DNA of 64,000 nt from DAOTWA01 sp034435955 (lineage in GTDB: Bacteria > Chloroflexota > Anaerolineae > Anaerolineales > Anaerolineaceae), in the NCBI GenBank assembly GCA_034435955.1, contig DAOTWA010000053.1, positions 1 through 64,000 on the forward strand, read 5' to 3'. The notes beneath the pieces are model-generated. The model was not told where the DNA came from and did not search any database. It saw only the letters and a program-made list of their open reading frames with translations. The translations under genes were made by a program, and so were the position numbers. Below, one piece after another: positions 32,323 through 41,915 of the stretch (position 1 is the stretch's first letter; each line of letters starts with the position of its first letter).

Positions 32323-34224
32323 ATGCCATTGGTCACCGCCACGAATCTGGCCAAATCGTACGGTCAGAATGACATATTTCAGGGCATCTCCCTCAGCATT
32401 CCCCATCGGGCGCGCATCGCCCTGGTAGGGCCGAACGGCGTTGGCAAGACGACTCTGTTGCGCATACTGGTGGGCGAGGAACAGCCATCCGAGGGCGTGG
32501 TGAAGCGGGCCCGCCGGTTACGCATCGGCTACCTTCCGCAAGAAACGACCTTCATCTCTGAGCGCAGCCTTTGGGAGGAATGTCTGCAGGCATACGCACC
32601 GTTGGTGCGCCAGCAGGAAGCAATGGCTCGCCTGGAAGGGCTCATGGCAGATTCGGCCCAGGCCAGCGCGGCGCTGGAAGAATATGGCCGTATCCAGCAA
32701 GCCTTTGAACAGGCGGGTGGTTATACTTATGAAACGCGCATCCGACGGACTCTGAGCGGGCTGGGATTCGAAGCTGAGGATTACGGCCGGCCGCTCAACC
32801 AGCTTTCCGGCGGGCAGCGCACCCTCGCGCTGCTGGCCCGCTTGCTGCTGGAGAACCCCGACCTGCTGCTGCTGGACGAACCCACCAACCACCTTGACAT
32901 CGACGGGGTGGAATGGCTGGAAACCTACCTGCGCGACTGGCAGGGGGCAGTGGTATTGGTGTCCCACGATCGCTACTTCATGGATCAGACGGTGGATACC
33001 ATTTGGGAGATGACCCCCTCTCTGGAAATATACCATGGCAACTACAGCGCTTATCTGGCGCAGCGCTCCGAGCGTTACCAGCGCCGGTTGAAGGAATATC
33101 AAGCACAGCAGGAATTGATCGAAAAAGAAGAAGATTTCATCCGACGCAATCTCGCCGGGCAGAATACGCGCCAGGCCCAGGGAAGGCTTAAGCGCCTGCA
33201 GCGCCTGTTGGAAGAAGCCCGTGTAACTCCGCCGAGAGAACAACGCTATGTGCGTCTGCGCCTGGAACCGAGTCAACGCTCAGGTGATGTGGTGCTGCGC
33301 ACACTCGGCCTGAAGGTGGGCTATGCCGGCGAAGGTTCGGCGCTTTTTTCTGTGCCGGACCTGACCCTGACGCGCGGTGAATGTGCTGCCATCATCGGGC
33401 CAAACGGCGCAGGGAAAACTACTTTTTTGAAGACCCTGCTGGGGCAGGTACCTCCCCTTGAGGGGGAGCTGGCGCTCGGAGCCAGCCTGAAAATTGGATA
33501 CTTCGCCCAGGCGCACGAAGACCTGGACCCTGAGCTGGAACTGATGGAGGAGATCGAACGGGTGGCGCCAGCGATGCGTCCGGCCGAAATCCGCTCCTAT
33601 CTGGCCCAATATCTGTTTACCGGCGAGGATGTCTTCAAGCCGGTGAAGGCTCTCTCCGGCGGCGAGCGGGGTCGGCTGGCTCTGGCCAAACTGGCGCTCG
33701 CCGGCGCCAACTTGCTGCTGCTGGACGAACCCACCAACCACTTGGACCTTCCCGCTCAGGAGGTGCTGCAATCCGTATTGGCCGATTACGATGGCACCAT
33801 CCTGCTGGTATCGCACGACCGGTATCTGATCGATGCATTGGCAACCCAGATCTGGGCGGTTGACCCACTGGCAGGAGTATTGCGCGTCTTCGAAGGGAGC
33901 TACAGCGAATATCATGCTGCACTGGTTGACGAGGCCGCATCCCGCGTTGCCGAACGCGAAGCGCGGGGTCATCTGCGCTCCGCCAGGAGCGCACACAGCC
34001 GGGCAGCGACAGTCTCGCCGGGGCAGGACCGCAAGCGGCGCTTGCAGATTGAACAGCTCGAAGGCCGCATCGCTGAGATGGAAGCGCTGCTCTCGCTCTT
34101 ATCCAGCCAATTGGAAAATCCGCCGGCTGACCCTGTCCGCGTGCAGCACCTGGGACGGGAGTACGTACGGGTTCAATCCGAGCTGGAAGGCTTGCTGGGC
34201 GAATGGGAAAGGCTGGCCGGTTGA
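32323..34224 (+). CDS. ABC-F family ATP-binding protein
   Basis: A 633-residue soluble protein with two ABC ATPase domains and no membrane helices. First Walker A is GPNGVGKTT (about residues 33-41), first signature LSGGQRTLALLARLLL and Walker B LLLLDEPTNHLD. The second domain starts near 320 with GPNGAGKTT and LSGGERGRLALA. The inter-domain linker is long and charged, and the C-terminal coiled coil (about 560-633) has Uup-like character. ABC-F proteins act on the ribosome in translation quality control or antibiotic protection. Its last 52 bp overlap the convergent MFS gene. Confidence 0.92.
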   Translation: MPLVTATNLAKSYGQNDIFQGISLSIPHRARIALVGPNGVGKTTLLRILVGEEQPSEGVVKRARRLRIGYLPQETTFISERSLWEECLQAYAPLVRQQEAMARLEGLMADSAQASAALEEYGRIQQAFEQAGGYTYETRIRRTLSGLGFEAEDYGRPLNQLSGGQRTLALLARLLLENPDLLLLDEPTNHLDIDGVEWLETYLRDWQGAVVLVSHDRYFMDQTVDTIWEMTPSLEIYHGNYSAYLAQRSERYQRRLKEYQAQQELIEKEEDFIRRNLAGQNTRQAQGRLKRLQRLLEEARVTPPREQRYVRLRLEPSQRSGDVVLRTLGLKVGYAGEGSALFSVPDLTLTRGECAAIIGPNGAGKTTFLKTLLGQVPPLEGELALGASLKIGYFAQAHEDLDPELELMEEIERVAPAMRPAEIRSYLAQYLFTGEDVFKPVKALSGGERGRLALAKLALAGANLLLLDEPTNHLDLPAQEVLQSVLADYDGTILLVSHDRYLIDALATQIWAVDPLAGVLRVFEGSYSEYHAALVDEAASRVAEREARGHLRSARSAHSRAATVSPGQDRKRRLQIEQLEGRIAEMEALLSLLSSQLENPPADPVRVQHLGREYVRVQSELEGLLGEWERLAG

Positions 34225-35489
34225 GAGGACCGGCTAGCGGGCGCTGCGCCGGCCAAAACTGGTTCGTCGCCAGAGTAGCTGCGCATCTGAGGGTAAATTA
34301 AGGCGATTGCACCTACCGCGATCAGGCAACCCACACCCCCGATCACGATGGCCGGACCGGTGGTAAAAAGCTCGGCAGCCAGGCCGGATTCCACCTCCCC
34401 TAACTGAGGGCCGCCCATAAAGAAGATCTGATTGATGCTGGTCATGCGCCCGCGGATGTAATCGGGCGTCTGTAACTGGCGGATGGTGTTGCGGATAATG
34501 GTGCTGACCGAGTCGCCTGCGCCGGCCAGGATCAGCGCAAGCATGGTCAATGCGTAAACGCGCGACAGCCCGAATCCGATCGTCGCCAGCCCAAAGACCG
34601 TCACGGCGATCAGTAAAATTCGACCCTGGTGGTGGATGCGATCGCGCTGTGAGATGACCAGAGCAGCCGCTATCGCACCGATCGATTGGGCGGCAGACAA
34701 CCAGCCGTAGGCTACCGCATCTACATGCAGGATGTCGCGCGTCACGTATGGCAGGAGTGTGTTTGCCGAGGAGAAAAAGGTGGCGAAGAAGTCCAGGATC
34801 ATGGTGGCAAGGATGATCGGCGAGCTGAGGATAAACTGGATGCCTTCGCCGATGGCCTTGAAATCGATGCCGGAGGTTCGTACTGGAGCCGCGCGTAACT
34901 GCTGCGGTACCGGACCGATCAGCACCAGCGCGAAGAGAACGGCCAGGAAGGAGGCCGCGTTGATCCAGTATGCGAAGGCCTGACCGAGGTAGGCGATTAC
35001 CAGGCCGCTCAAAGCAGGACCGACGACCGCTCCCACGTTGGAGGCAATGGAGTTCATACTGAAGGCGCTGGGCAAATCTTTGACCGGCACAAGGTTGGGC
35101 ACCAGGGCCTGGCGCGCTGGGGTGTCATAAGAGACAGCCACTGCCTGAATGGCGGTCAGAAGGTAAATGTGCCAGAGCTGGATCACGCCGCGCTCGGTGA
35201 GGAAGGCCAGGGCGACGGCTACCAGCGTCATGGTGGACTGGGTGAAGAAGAGGATGCGCCGGCGGTCGTGAGTATCGGCCGCCAGGCCGCCCAGAAGTGA
35301 GAAAAACAGGATCGGCACGAGGCGCGCAGCGCCGATGCCGCTGACCGCGATCGGGTTGGAGCTTAGGGTGCGGATATGCCAGAACAGTGCCCACAGTTGC
35401 ATTTGTGAGCCGGCGAAAGAGATCATCTGTCCAGCCCACAGCAAGGTGAAGCGGCGGTGCCGCAGCGAAGGAGGGTAATGGATTGACAT
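34173..35489 (-). CDS. MFS transporter (EntS/MFS_3-like exporter)
   Basis: A 438-residue protein with about 12 hydrophobic helices. The N-terminal segment FTLLWAGQMISFAGSQMQ and the loop GGLAADTHDRRRILF are typical of the MFS_3 group that contains the enterobactin exporter EntS. A hydrophilic Ser/Pro-rich tail ends the protein and is encoded in the overlap with the ABC-F gene. The substrate is unknown, and an efflux role is inferred from the family. The tail could be an artefact of stop-codon loss, since the helical core finishes ~40 residues earlier. Confidence 0.82.
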   Translation of the reverse strand: MSIHYPPSLRHRRFTLLWAGQMISFAGSQMQLWALFWHIRTLSSNPIAVSGIGAARLVPILFFSLLGGLAADTHDRRRILFFTQSTMTLVAVALAFLTERGVIQLWHIYLLTAIQAVAVSYDTPARQALVPNLVPVKDLPSAFSMNSIASNVGAVVGPALSGLVIAYLGQAFAYWINAASFLAVLFALVLIGPVPQQLRAAPVRTSGIDFKAIGEGIQFILSSPIILATMILDFFATFFSSANTLLPYVTRDILHVDAVAYGWLSAAQSIGAIAAALVISQRDRIHHQGRILLIAVTVFGLATIGFGLSRVYALTMLALILAGAGDSVSTIIRNTIRQLQTPDYIRGRMTSINQIFFMGGPQLGEVESGLAAELFTTGPAIVIGGVGCLIAVGAIALIYPQMRSYSGDEPVLAGAAPASRSSQPASLSHSPSKPSSSD

Positions 35490-35559
35490 GAGGAGGATCG
35501 GCCGCTTGAAAGGGTTTTGGCTTATACCGTAATTAGATGAATATTTGCCTCAAAAGTTA

Positions 35560-36381
35560 TTATGTGCCCCAATCTCGTAAGTAAAGAAAATCGTAACCAA
35601 CCGTACGATTGGACACTTTAGCAATAGGCGGGAGCATGCGCTTGAACTGGTTGCGGCGGATACGCTCGACGACCGTGTTCACGAAAGAGCTGGCAAAACC
35701 GGCGTCCACGCAATCATCAGGGCTGTAGCGCTGATCCACCAGGAGATAAAGCAACCGGTCCACTTCGGCATAGGTAAAGCCAAGCTCGCCTTCGTCAGTC
35801 TGTCCCTTCCACAAGTCGGCGGTGGGCGCTTTCGCAACGATGACTTCAGGTACGCCCATCGCCCGGGCGAGCTGGCGTACCTGGGTCTTATACAGATCCC
35901 CCAGGGGATTGATCCCGCAGGCGGCGTCGCCGTACAGAGTGGTGTATCCCAGCAGGATTTCAGTCTTATTGCCCGTACCGACGACGATGCCTTTGAAGGC
36001 GGCCGATTGATCGTAAAGGAGGATCATGCGTTCGCGAGCCATGACATTTCCGCGCCGGACGGCATCCATATCAGGGAAGCGGGCGAAGAGCGGGTCCACC
36101 ATATCGGTGATGGGAATGGTGATAGAGCGCACTCCGGTCAGGTCAATCACCTGCTGAGCATGCTCTAGCGAGTCGGGCGATGAGGTTTTGTAGGGCATGC
36201 GCACCGCCAGGACGTTCTGTGGACCGAGGGCCTCGGCAGCCAGGAAGCAGGTAAGCGACGAATCCACCCCGCCGGAGACGCCCACCACGGCGTGCTCCAA
36301 ACCAGCGCGGGTGATCTCGCTGCGGATGAAGTCTGTCAGGATCTGGCGGGCAAGATCGGTGTTGATCGTTAAATCGCTCAT
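35560..36381 (-). CDS. nadE: NAD synthetase (ammonia-dependent catalytic unit)
   Basis: A 273-residue protein that amidates nicotinic acid adenine dinucleotide to NAD+. The P-loop SGGVDSS lies at residues 36-42. Conserved GTGNKTEILLGYTTLYGD and KAPTADLWKGQTDE are present. It lacks a glutaminase domain, but the gene just upstream in the same operon supplies one. ATG 36381 starts 27 bp after the glutaminase stop. The pair probably forms a two-subunit glutamine-dependent NAD synthetase. Confidence 0.93.
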   Translation of the reverse strand: MSDLTINTDLARQILTDFIRSEITRAGLEHAVVGVSGGVDSSLTCFLAAEALGPQNVLAVRMPYKTSSPDSLEHAQQVIDLTGVRSITIPITDMVDPLFARFPDMDAVRRGNVMARERMILLYDQSAAFKGIVVGTGNKTEILLGYTTLYGDAACGINPLGDLYKTQVRQLARAMGVPEVIVAKAPTADLWKGQTDEGELGFTYAEVDRLLYLLVDQRYSPDDCVDAGFASSFVNTVVERIRRNQFKRMLPPIAKVSNRTVGYDFLYLRDWGT

Positions 36382-36408
36382 AGGCGGATCCCAAAAAAGA
36401 AGCGTTCT

Positions 36409-37281
36409 TTATCGGCCTGATCTTCTATCCGCTCCGCTGTTCAGGATGCGGGTCATTTCACGCAACACCAGGGCGGTGCGCTCGTCGCGAAGCAGAGGCA
36501 GGCGGGCGCGGGTGCGGTGGAGCTGGTTCAGGTCGAGCTCGGCTTGCACCAGCGTTTCCTTGAATGCCGGGCCGCTGACCACCAGGTCCCCATTGGGGTC
36601 GAAGACGGTGGCTCCGCCGCCAAAGTGCAGCCCATCCTCGAAACCTACCCGGTTGGTGTGGGCAACGAAAGCGGTGAACAGACTGGCGTAGGCGCGGTTG
36701 ATCTGTTCCACCCATTGTGAAGATTCGAGCTGAGGGGCGGCCGTGAGACCGCGGCTTGGCGAGGCCGAGGCAAACAGGAAAAGGTCGGCGCCGTCCAGCC
36801 AGAGAAGATACGGCGGTGACGCGTGCCAGAAATCCTCACAGATCAACATGCCCGCGCGACCGAAGCGCGTGTCGAAGGCGCTGACCGTATCACCCCAGGC
36901 GAAGAAACGCCCCTCGTCGAACAGTCCATAAGTCGGCAAATAGACCTTGTGGTGGACGTGCAGCACCTCCCCTTGTGAGAGGTAGGCCGCAGAGATGTAA
37001 AAACGGTGGCGTCGATCCTCATCCACGAAGCCGACCATCAGATCCAAATCGCGGCTGGCTTCCAGCAGGGGTTTGAAGATCGGATCGTCGGGCTCAGGAT
37101 GATAGGCGATGGTTGGAGCCAGGTCCTGCAGCACATAGCCGGTCAGGGACAGCTCAGGGAAAATCAACAGGTCGGCGCCACGACCGCGCGCCTCGCGAAT
37201 CCACTCCAGGTGTTTTTGGAGGTTGGCCTGCACATCTCCAAGGTGGGTATTAATCTGAGCAAGGGCAATATTCAATTTCAT
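36409..37281 (-). CDS. Nitrilase-superfamily glutaminase partner of NadE
   Basis: A 290-residue carbon-nitrogen hydrolase. The catalytic triad is visible: Glu43 in FPELSLTGY, Lys112 in HHKVYLPTYG and Cys148 in MLICEDFWH. The sequence is closest in pattern to the N-terminal glutamine amidotransferase domain of fused NAD synthetases. It is followed directly by nadE, so it likely delivers ammonia from glutamine to NadE as a separate subunit. Start ATG 37281 has no strong Shine-Dalgarno. A stand-alone omega-amidase role is possible but less likely given the pairing. Confidence 0.85.
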   Translation of the reverse strand: MKLNIALAQINTHLGDVQANLQKHLEWIREARGRGADLLIFPELSLTGYVLQDLAPTIAYHPEPDDPIFKPLLEASRDLDLMVGFVDEDRRHRFYISAAYLSQGEVLHVHHKVYLPTYGLFDEGRFFAWGDTVSAFDTRFGRAGMLICEDFWHASPPYLLWLDGADLFLFASASPSRGLTAAPQLESSQWVEQINRAYASLFTAFVAHTNRVGFEDGLHFGGGATVFDPNGDLVVSGPAFKETLVQAELDLNQLHRTRARLPLLRDERTALVLREMTRILNSGADRRSGR

Positions 37282-37346
37282 GGCTCAACCAAACCACACC
37301 TCGTAATATGGGTCATTGCGTTTCTGTATCGCATTTCGCGATCAGT

Positions 37347-38078
37347 TCAACCGGTAGCCGAGGTCATCTCCAAAGGCCGGCGCAGCGTTGTATACAGGCA
37401 GGCAAGCATGGACAGCCCGAGGGAGATCAGAGCTGCCCAGGCATCCAGATGGTACCCACGCCAGGCGGGCATCGGATCGGCGCGGAATAAGGCTGCTGCC
37501 AGCAGCAGCAAGGAAAGCCCCAGCCAGCCAAAGCTGGCCGCCTGTCCTGGATGGTGCAGCCTCGATCTGAGCAGGTCCAGGAAGACGAAAAGCAACGTAG
37601 TGATGGCGGCTTCAATTACCTGAAGGGCCCAGCGCGAGGCCATCACCCCATATTCGTCGCGGGCGGGGAGTGCCCAGGCGGTGCTCTCCAGGGGCGCTCC
37701 GTAGGCGCAGCCCGCCTGCCAGCATCCCAACCAGGCGGCCACCACCAGAGGAGGGACGAGCGGCATCAAACCGTCGGCCAGGACGCCAATGGGGACATTA
37801 ACGGCCAGCGACCCCACTGCCAGGCCGGTCAGCCCACCGAGCAGGGCGCCCGGCCAGGCCAATCCGCCGTGCCAGAATGCCAGCATCTCGGGTAGATGGA
37901 CCTGGTAATACTCCCAGTTGACCAGTACATAGGCGAGCCTGGCGCCGATCAGCGCAAGAACCATGGTCACGAGGCCTGCATCCAAGATTGCGCGCGCTTG
38001 CTTCAGCGGGGCGCGCCACACTGCCCACGTCAGTCCAAGCGTCCCGCCCAGCCCGATCATTAGTGCATACACATTCAT
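37347..38078 (-). CDS. Prolipoprotein diacylglyceryl transferase-like membrane protein
   Basis: A 243-residue protein with about seven hydrophobic helices. Resemblance to Lgt includes VLALIGARLAYVLVNWEYY and the following GGLAWPGALLGG. The Lgt signature around the catalytic arginine (RxGNFING in well-studied enzymes) appears only as CWQAGCAYGAPLEST, so key residues are not conserved. It may be a divergent Lgt or a paralog with another acyl-transfer or membrane role. ATG 38078 (MNVYALMIG) fits the topology better than an upstream start at 38114. Confidence 0.6.
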   Translation of the reverse strand: MNVYALMIGLGGTLGLTWAVWRAPLKQARAILDAGLVTMVLALIGARLAYVLVNWEYYQVHLPEMLAFWHGGLAWPGALLGGLTGLAVGSLAVNVPIGVLADGLMPLVPPLVVAAWLGCWQAGCAYGAPLESTAWALPARDEYGVMASRWALQVIEAAITTLLFVFLDLLRSRLHHPGQAASFGWLGLSLLLLAAALFRADPMPAWRGYHLDAWAALISLGLSMLACLYTTLRRPLEMTSATG

Positions 38079-38307
38079 GCCGACCCGACCATTGTGGTGG
38101 TGCTTCTCAAGCAATCATACCATGAAACGAAATCGGGATTCCGCTCTGTGCTGTGAGCGAAGTCATGCGAAATCCAATCCCAAGCACGGTATAATCGAAT
38201 TAGAAGAAAAATCCGGTATTTTATTGAAATTCCATTGCGGCCAAGACTTCTTGCTCATTTTCATAGCCGTCGGGGTACGTCTCACGGGATGGCAGAGGAG
38301 GGACAGG

Positions 38308-38760
38308 ATGGATCTGACCGAAGTGGCTTGCTGTGGTTTGTACTGTGGGTTGTGCGCCAGCCGCAGACGCATTCCCGAACAGGCAAACGCATTGCGTCAG
38401 AGTCTGCATTTGGAAGGGTATGATCTGGGATATTTCGATATCCCTGAGCTGGAAAATGTATTTTCGCAATTCTGGCAGGGCCTCAACCGGCTGGCTGAGA
38501 CGCCCTGCCCCGGTTGCCGGGCAGGCGGCGGCAATCCGGGCTGCGAGATACGCCAGTGTGTTCAGGATCGCGGCGTGACCGCCTGCCCATTGTGCTCTGA
38601 ATTTCCCTGTGAGCGTTTAGAGCTCCTTCAGCACTACCCGACTTTCCTGGCGGACGTCCGGCGGATGAAAGCCATCGGCATTGAAATGTGGATCGCGGAG
38701 CAGGAGCAGCGCGCGGAACGGGGTTTTTCTTACGCCGATGTACGCCATCCGACTGGCTAA
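38308..38760 (+). CDS. DUF3795 cysteine-rich protein
   Basis: A 150-residue soluble protein with many cysteines: CCGLYCGLC at residues 8-16, then CPGCRAGGGNPGCEIRQC and CPLCSEFPCERL. This spacing is that of DUF3795, a family presumed to bind zinc or an Fe-S cluster. Its function is not established. ATG 38308 has GGAGGGACAGG just upstream. It is convergent with nothing and precedes the large regulator at 38829, 68 bp on. Confidence 0.75.
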   Translation: MDLTEVACCGLYCGLCASRRRIPEQANALRQSLHLEGYDLGYFDIPELENVFSQFWQGLNRLAETPCPGCRAGGGNPGCEIRQCVQDRGVTACPLCSEFPCERLELLQHYPTFLADVRRMKAIGIEMWIAEQEQRAERGFSYADVRHPTG

Positions 38761-38828
38761 ACAGCAGCCAAAACGGGCGAGCGGCGTGTGCTCTTCAATC
38801 ATTTCATCGGTGGGTGGCAGGAGATGAA

Positions 38829-41717
38829 GTGCGGGTAATTCAAGAAAGCGGTGCTTTGCTGCTAACCAAGCTCTCGGCTCCGGATTTGAGCGATCCGATG
38901 ATCGAACGGCCGGAGCTCCTCGAGCGCTTGGACGTGTGCCTTAAGCGGCGAGTTACATTGGTCTCCGCCCCCGCCGGGGCAGGCAAGACGACCATTTTGA
39001 CGCGCTGGTCGCAGGGTTGCGGTCTGCCAGTTGCCTGGATCACCCTGGATCGTGGCGACAATCACCGCGTGGTTTTCCTGCGTTATCTTGCCGCCGCTGC
39101 TGTTCGCCTGGGATTAGGTCTGGATATTCAAGAACTCGCCCGGCTCAATGGCGAAGATCGCTGGGAGGAGGTTCTTTCGGCGGTCATCAATGCTGCGACT
39201 CAGGAAGGGCGGGAAGCTGCGCTGATCCTGGATGATTATCAGCTCATCACGGACGGTTCCGTTCACGCGTGTGTCTCATTCCTGGTGGAACATTTGCCAC
39301 CCGGGTTGCATATCATCCTGGGCACACGCGAGGATCCGGATTTGCCCCTTGAGCGTTGGCGGGCGCGCGGATATCTGCTTGAGTTGCGTGCGAATGACCT
39401 GTTCTTCAGCCCTGAAGCCGCCGCGGAACTGGTGACACTACGGCTGGGATCCGAAATATCGAAAAAGATAGCGAAAGGCCTGCATACCTGGAGTGAGGGT
39501 TGGCCGGCGTTGCTGCATTTGATCACGCTGGCCGGTGTGCAGACGGAAGGCGATTGGGATGCATCCAGCCTTCTACTGGCCGGTCGGAGGTGGTCTTTCG
39601 ATTTCCTGCGCACTGAAATTTTCACTTTGATGTCTGAGGAAGTGCAGCGCTTTGCCCTCCGTATGGCCATCCTGGATCGGCCGGATGCCGACCTCTGCGC
39701 CGTTATCACCGGCGCGCAAGACGCCGATGACAACTTTTCCCGCCTGGAGCGCGCCGGTCTGTTGGCGATTGACGTGCGCAGCAAGGGCGCGACGGCGCGC
39801 TGGTTGACCCCCTGGCGGGAGTTCCTGTTGGATGAGCTGGGACGCTCATCGAGCGATGAAGAAGAGGCCGATCTGCATCGCCGCGCGATGGAGGTCTTTA
39901 TCCGTCGGAAGGAGATCTCCCAGGCCACCGCCCACGCTTTGCGGGCTGGTCAAACGCAAGCTGCTGTAGACATTGCCCAACAGGGGTGTCAGTGGAGCCT
40001 TTCTTCAGGCGATCCGCGCGATGCGGCCGATATTCTCCGGGAACTGCCAAGCGAGTTAATCCTGTCCTCCGGCCGTTTGTGTCTGTCTTCCGCCTGGGTG
40101 GCTCTGATGTCCGGGCGGTTCAAAGACGCTGACGAGCATCTGGCTGCTGCCGAGCGTTCTCTGACTCGGGGTGGAAGCGGCGAGGAGGGACGTTTCGCCG
40201 GAAAGAGCAATCGAAACGGCCAACCGGAGCCTTCCTCCCTGCGCACTGAGCTCAACCTGGCCAAGGCCTTTCTTGCCTGTATGAGGGGAGACGCGCTGGC
40301 AGCACGACCTCACCTGGATGCAGTGGAGGCCAGCATCCTTCGGGACGGAAATCTGGTTGCGCTGTATAAGCTGGCGAGCGGCATGGTGGAGCGCGTCTAC
40401 GGCGAGCTGTCCCAGGCCCAAAACCTGCTGGCAGAGGCAGAACAGGCAGGATCGGCCAGTGGCAATCGTTTCTTTGTTTTAACCGCGCTTTACGAGCTGG
40501 CTCGTCTGGATGCGGAGCGCGGGAAGATCCATTCCGCTGCCATGCGATGCCACCGCGCCTTCAACATGACTTCCGGCAGGCCAGGAATACGTCAATACTA
40601 TGGCGCGTCCTCGCTCCTGGAAATCGCACGACTCCATTACGAATGGAATGAGCTGGATGCGGCGGAACGCGCGCTGCAGCGAGGATATTCCCTCGCTAAA
40701 GGCTCGGGCAACCGGAATCTATCCGCCGCCTTCGAAATTTGGACCGCCAAAATAGCCTACGCCCGCGGCCAGGTGGATAAATCCATCCAATGGCTCACTT
40801 CGGCCAACCGATCGTTAAAGAATCGGAGCGCAACCCCAGATCTTCGCGGCACCATGGCGCTACAGGCTGCCTTATGGCTGCAGCTTGGTGATCTGCCGGC
40901 TGCCGTGCGCTGGGCGCATGCCGCCGATCTGTACGCCAGCCAGATGATTGATCCGTCGCGGGAGACAGAATATCTCGTCCTTGCTCGCATCTGGTTGGCG
41001 CAGGCTCAAGCAGAGAAAGCAGGAAGTGTCCTCGAGCGGTTGGCGGAGCGAGCCGAGGGCAGCGGCCGTTGGGGGAGCCTCATATTGATTCTGGCTTACA
41101 AGGCGCTTGCTTATATGGCGTCCGGACAGACGCAATCGGCTGTTGCTGTGTTACAGCGGGCCTTGCTGCTGGCCGAGCCTGAGGGATATATGCGCACTTT
41201 CCTCGATTTGGGCGCGGAGATGGCGCGATTATTGTCGTTTGTGTGGGAGGAAATCCGCCGCGAATCGAACAGCGAGACGCGCATCGTCCTGGAAGACTAT
41301 GTGCGCACCCTGCTGGCGGCTATGAACACCCACCCGGCTGAACCGTTCAAGAATACAGAGGCGGAGCCGTCGCCCACCCAGGCGCTGGTCGAGCCGTTGA
41401 GCAACCGCGAAGTGGATGTGCTGGTGCTGATCGCGGCCGGGATGTCCAACCAGCAGATTGCCGAGCGATTGGTGGTCTCAATCGGGACAGTGAAGTGGCA
41501 CATCATCAATATTTACCGCAAGATGAACGTACACAGCCGCGCGCAGGCCCTGGCTCACGCCAATCGAATGGGTTTGCTACTCCGCTCGGATCGCAGCGAG
41601 CCACGACCAGGGGAGTTCGAGAAATACTTAGGGCAGGATACAGGCTGGAACGACTTGCTCCGCGATATGCGCAGTCTGGGCGACAAAGACATTTTCCAAT
41701 CCACTCGCCTGCACTGA
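38829..41717 (+). CDS. MalT-like LuxR-family transcriptional regulator (STAND ATPase)
   Basis: A 962-residue regulator in the MalT architecture. The N-terminal STAND NTPase has LLTKLSAPDL and Walker A SAPAGAGKTT (46-55). A long TPR-like helical sensor follows (about 400-860), then a C-terminal LuxR HTH near 885-945 (LSNREVDVLVLIAAGMSNQQIAERL). Such proteins switch on transcription when ATP and an inducer bind. GTG 38829 was chosen because AGGAG precedes it and the family motif begins ten residues later. The frame is open to 38688 inside the previous gene. The regulated genes are unknown. A structured intergenic element follows. Confidence 0.88.
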   Translation: MRVIQESGALLLTKLSAPDLSDPMIERPELLERLDVCLKRRVTLVSAPAGAGKTTILTRWSQGCGLPVAWITLDRGDNHRVVFLRYLAAAAVRLGLGLDIQELARLNGEDRWEEVLSAVINAATQEGREAALILDDYQLITDGSVHACVSFLVEHLPPGLHIILGTREDPDLPLERWRARGYLLELRANDLFFSPEAAAELVTLRLGSEISKKIAKGLHTWSEGWPALLHLITLAGVQTEGDWDASSLLLAGRRWSFDFLRTEIFTLMSEEVQRFALRMAILDRPDADLCAVITGAQDADDNFSRLERAGLLAIDVRSKGATARWLTPWREFLLDELGRSSSDEEEADLHRRAMEVFIRRKEISQATAHALRAGQTQAAVDIAQQGCQWSLSSGDPRDAADILRELPSELILSSGRLCLSSAWVALMSGRFKDADEHLAAAERSLTRGGSGEEGRFAGKSNRNGQPEPSSLRTELNLAKAFLACMRGDALAARPHLDAVEASILRDGNLVALYKLASGMVERVYGELSQAQNLLAEAEQAGSASGNRFFVLTALYELARLDAERGKIHSAAMRCHRAFNMTSGRPGIRQYYGASSLLEIARLHYEWNELDAAERALQRGYSLAKGSGNRNLSAAFEIWTAKIAYARGQVDKSIQWLTSANRSLKNRSATPDLRGTMALQAALWLQLGDLPAAVRWAHAADLYASQMIDPSRETEYLVLARIWLAQAQAEKAGSVLERLAERAEGSGRWGSLILILAYKALAYMASGQTQSAVAVLQRALLLAEPEGYMRTFLDLGAEMARLLSFVWEEIRRESNSETRIVLEDYVRTLLAAMNTHPAEPFKNTEAEPSPTQALVEPLSNREVDVLVLIAAGMSNQQIAERLVVSIGTVKWHIINIYRKMNVHSRAQALAHANRMGLLLRSDRSEPRPGEFEKYLGQDTGWNDLLRDMRSLGDKDIFQSTRLH

Positions 41718-41800
41718 TAAGAGACAATAAACCTACCCCAAAAACCTATCGAAAGGTAGGTGTAATCATCCGGCCCTCACCGTTACACTGCACATAGAGG

Positions 41801-41915
41801 ATGGGGACGCCGAGACCTTCCCTTGTTGGCTCAAGTGGCCAACCCCAGCCCCCGCAAGGGTTGGCCACACCAACTGGAAACCAGTCGGGATGCCATGGCC
41901 AAATTGCGTCCCCAT
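41801..41915 (+). ncRNA. Candidate structured non-coding RNA
   Basis: ATGGGGACGC (41801-41810) and GCGTCCCCAT (41906-41915) form a perfect 10-bp closing stem. Inside it, GTGGCCAACCC (41835-41845) and GGGTTGGCCAC (41858-41868) form a perfect 11-bp stem, extended by GTTGG/CCAAC (41825-41829 with 41870-41874). ACTGG-AAA-CCAGT makes a further small hairpin (41873-41885) that competes for three bases. TACACT at 41784-41789 could be a -10 box, with a start near 41796. Strand is assumed plus because of that box. No known RNA family was recognised. Confidence 0.6.

Noticed and set aside
38688..38828. Start of the MalT-like regulator at 38688
   Set aside because: The extension lies inside the DUF3795 gene and its sequence is not family-like; GTG 38829 has AGGAG ahead and the conserved LLTKL motif follows.
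41835..41900. Cobalamin (B12) riboswitch
   Set aside because: CCCCGCAA and AGTCGGGATGCC faintly resemble B12 riboswitch elements, but the B12-box pairing and core spacing are not met, and no cobalamin-related gene is downstream.
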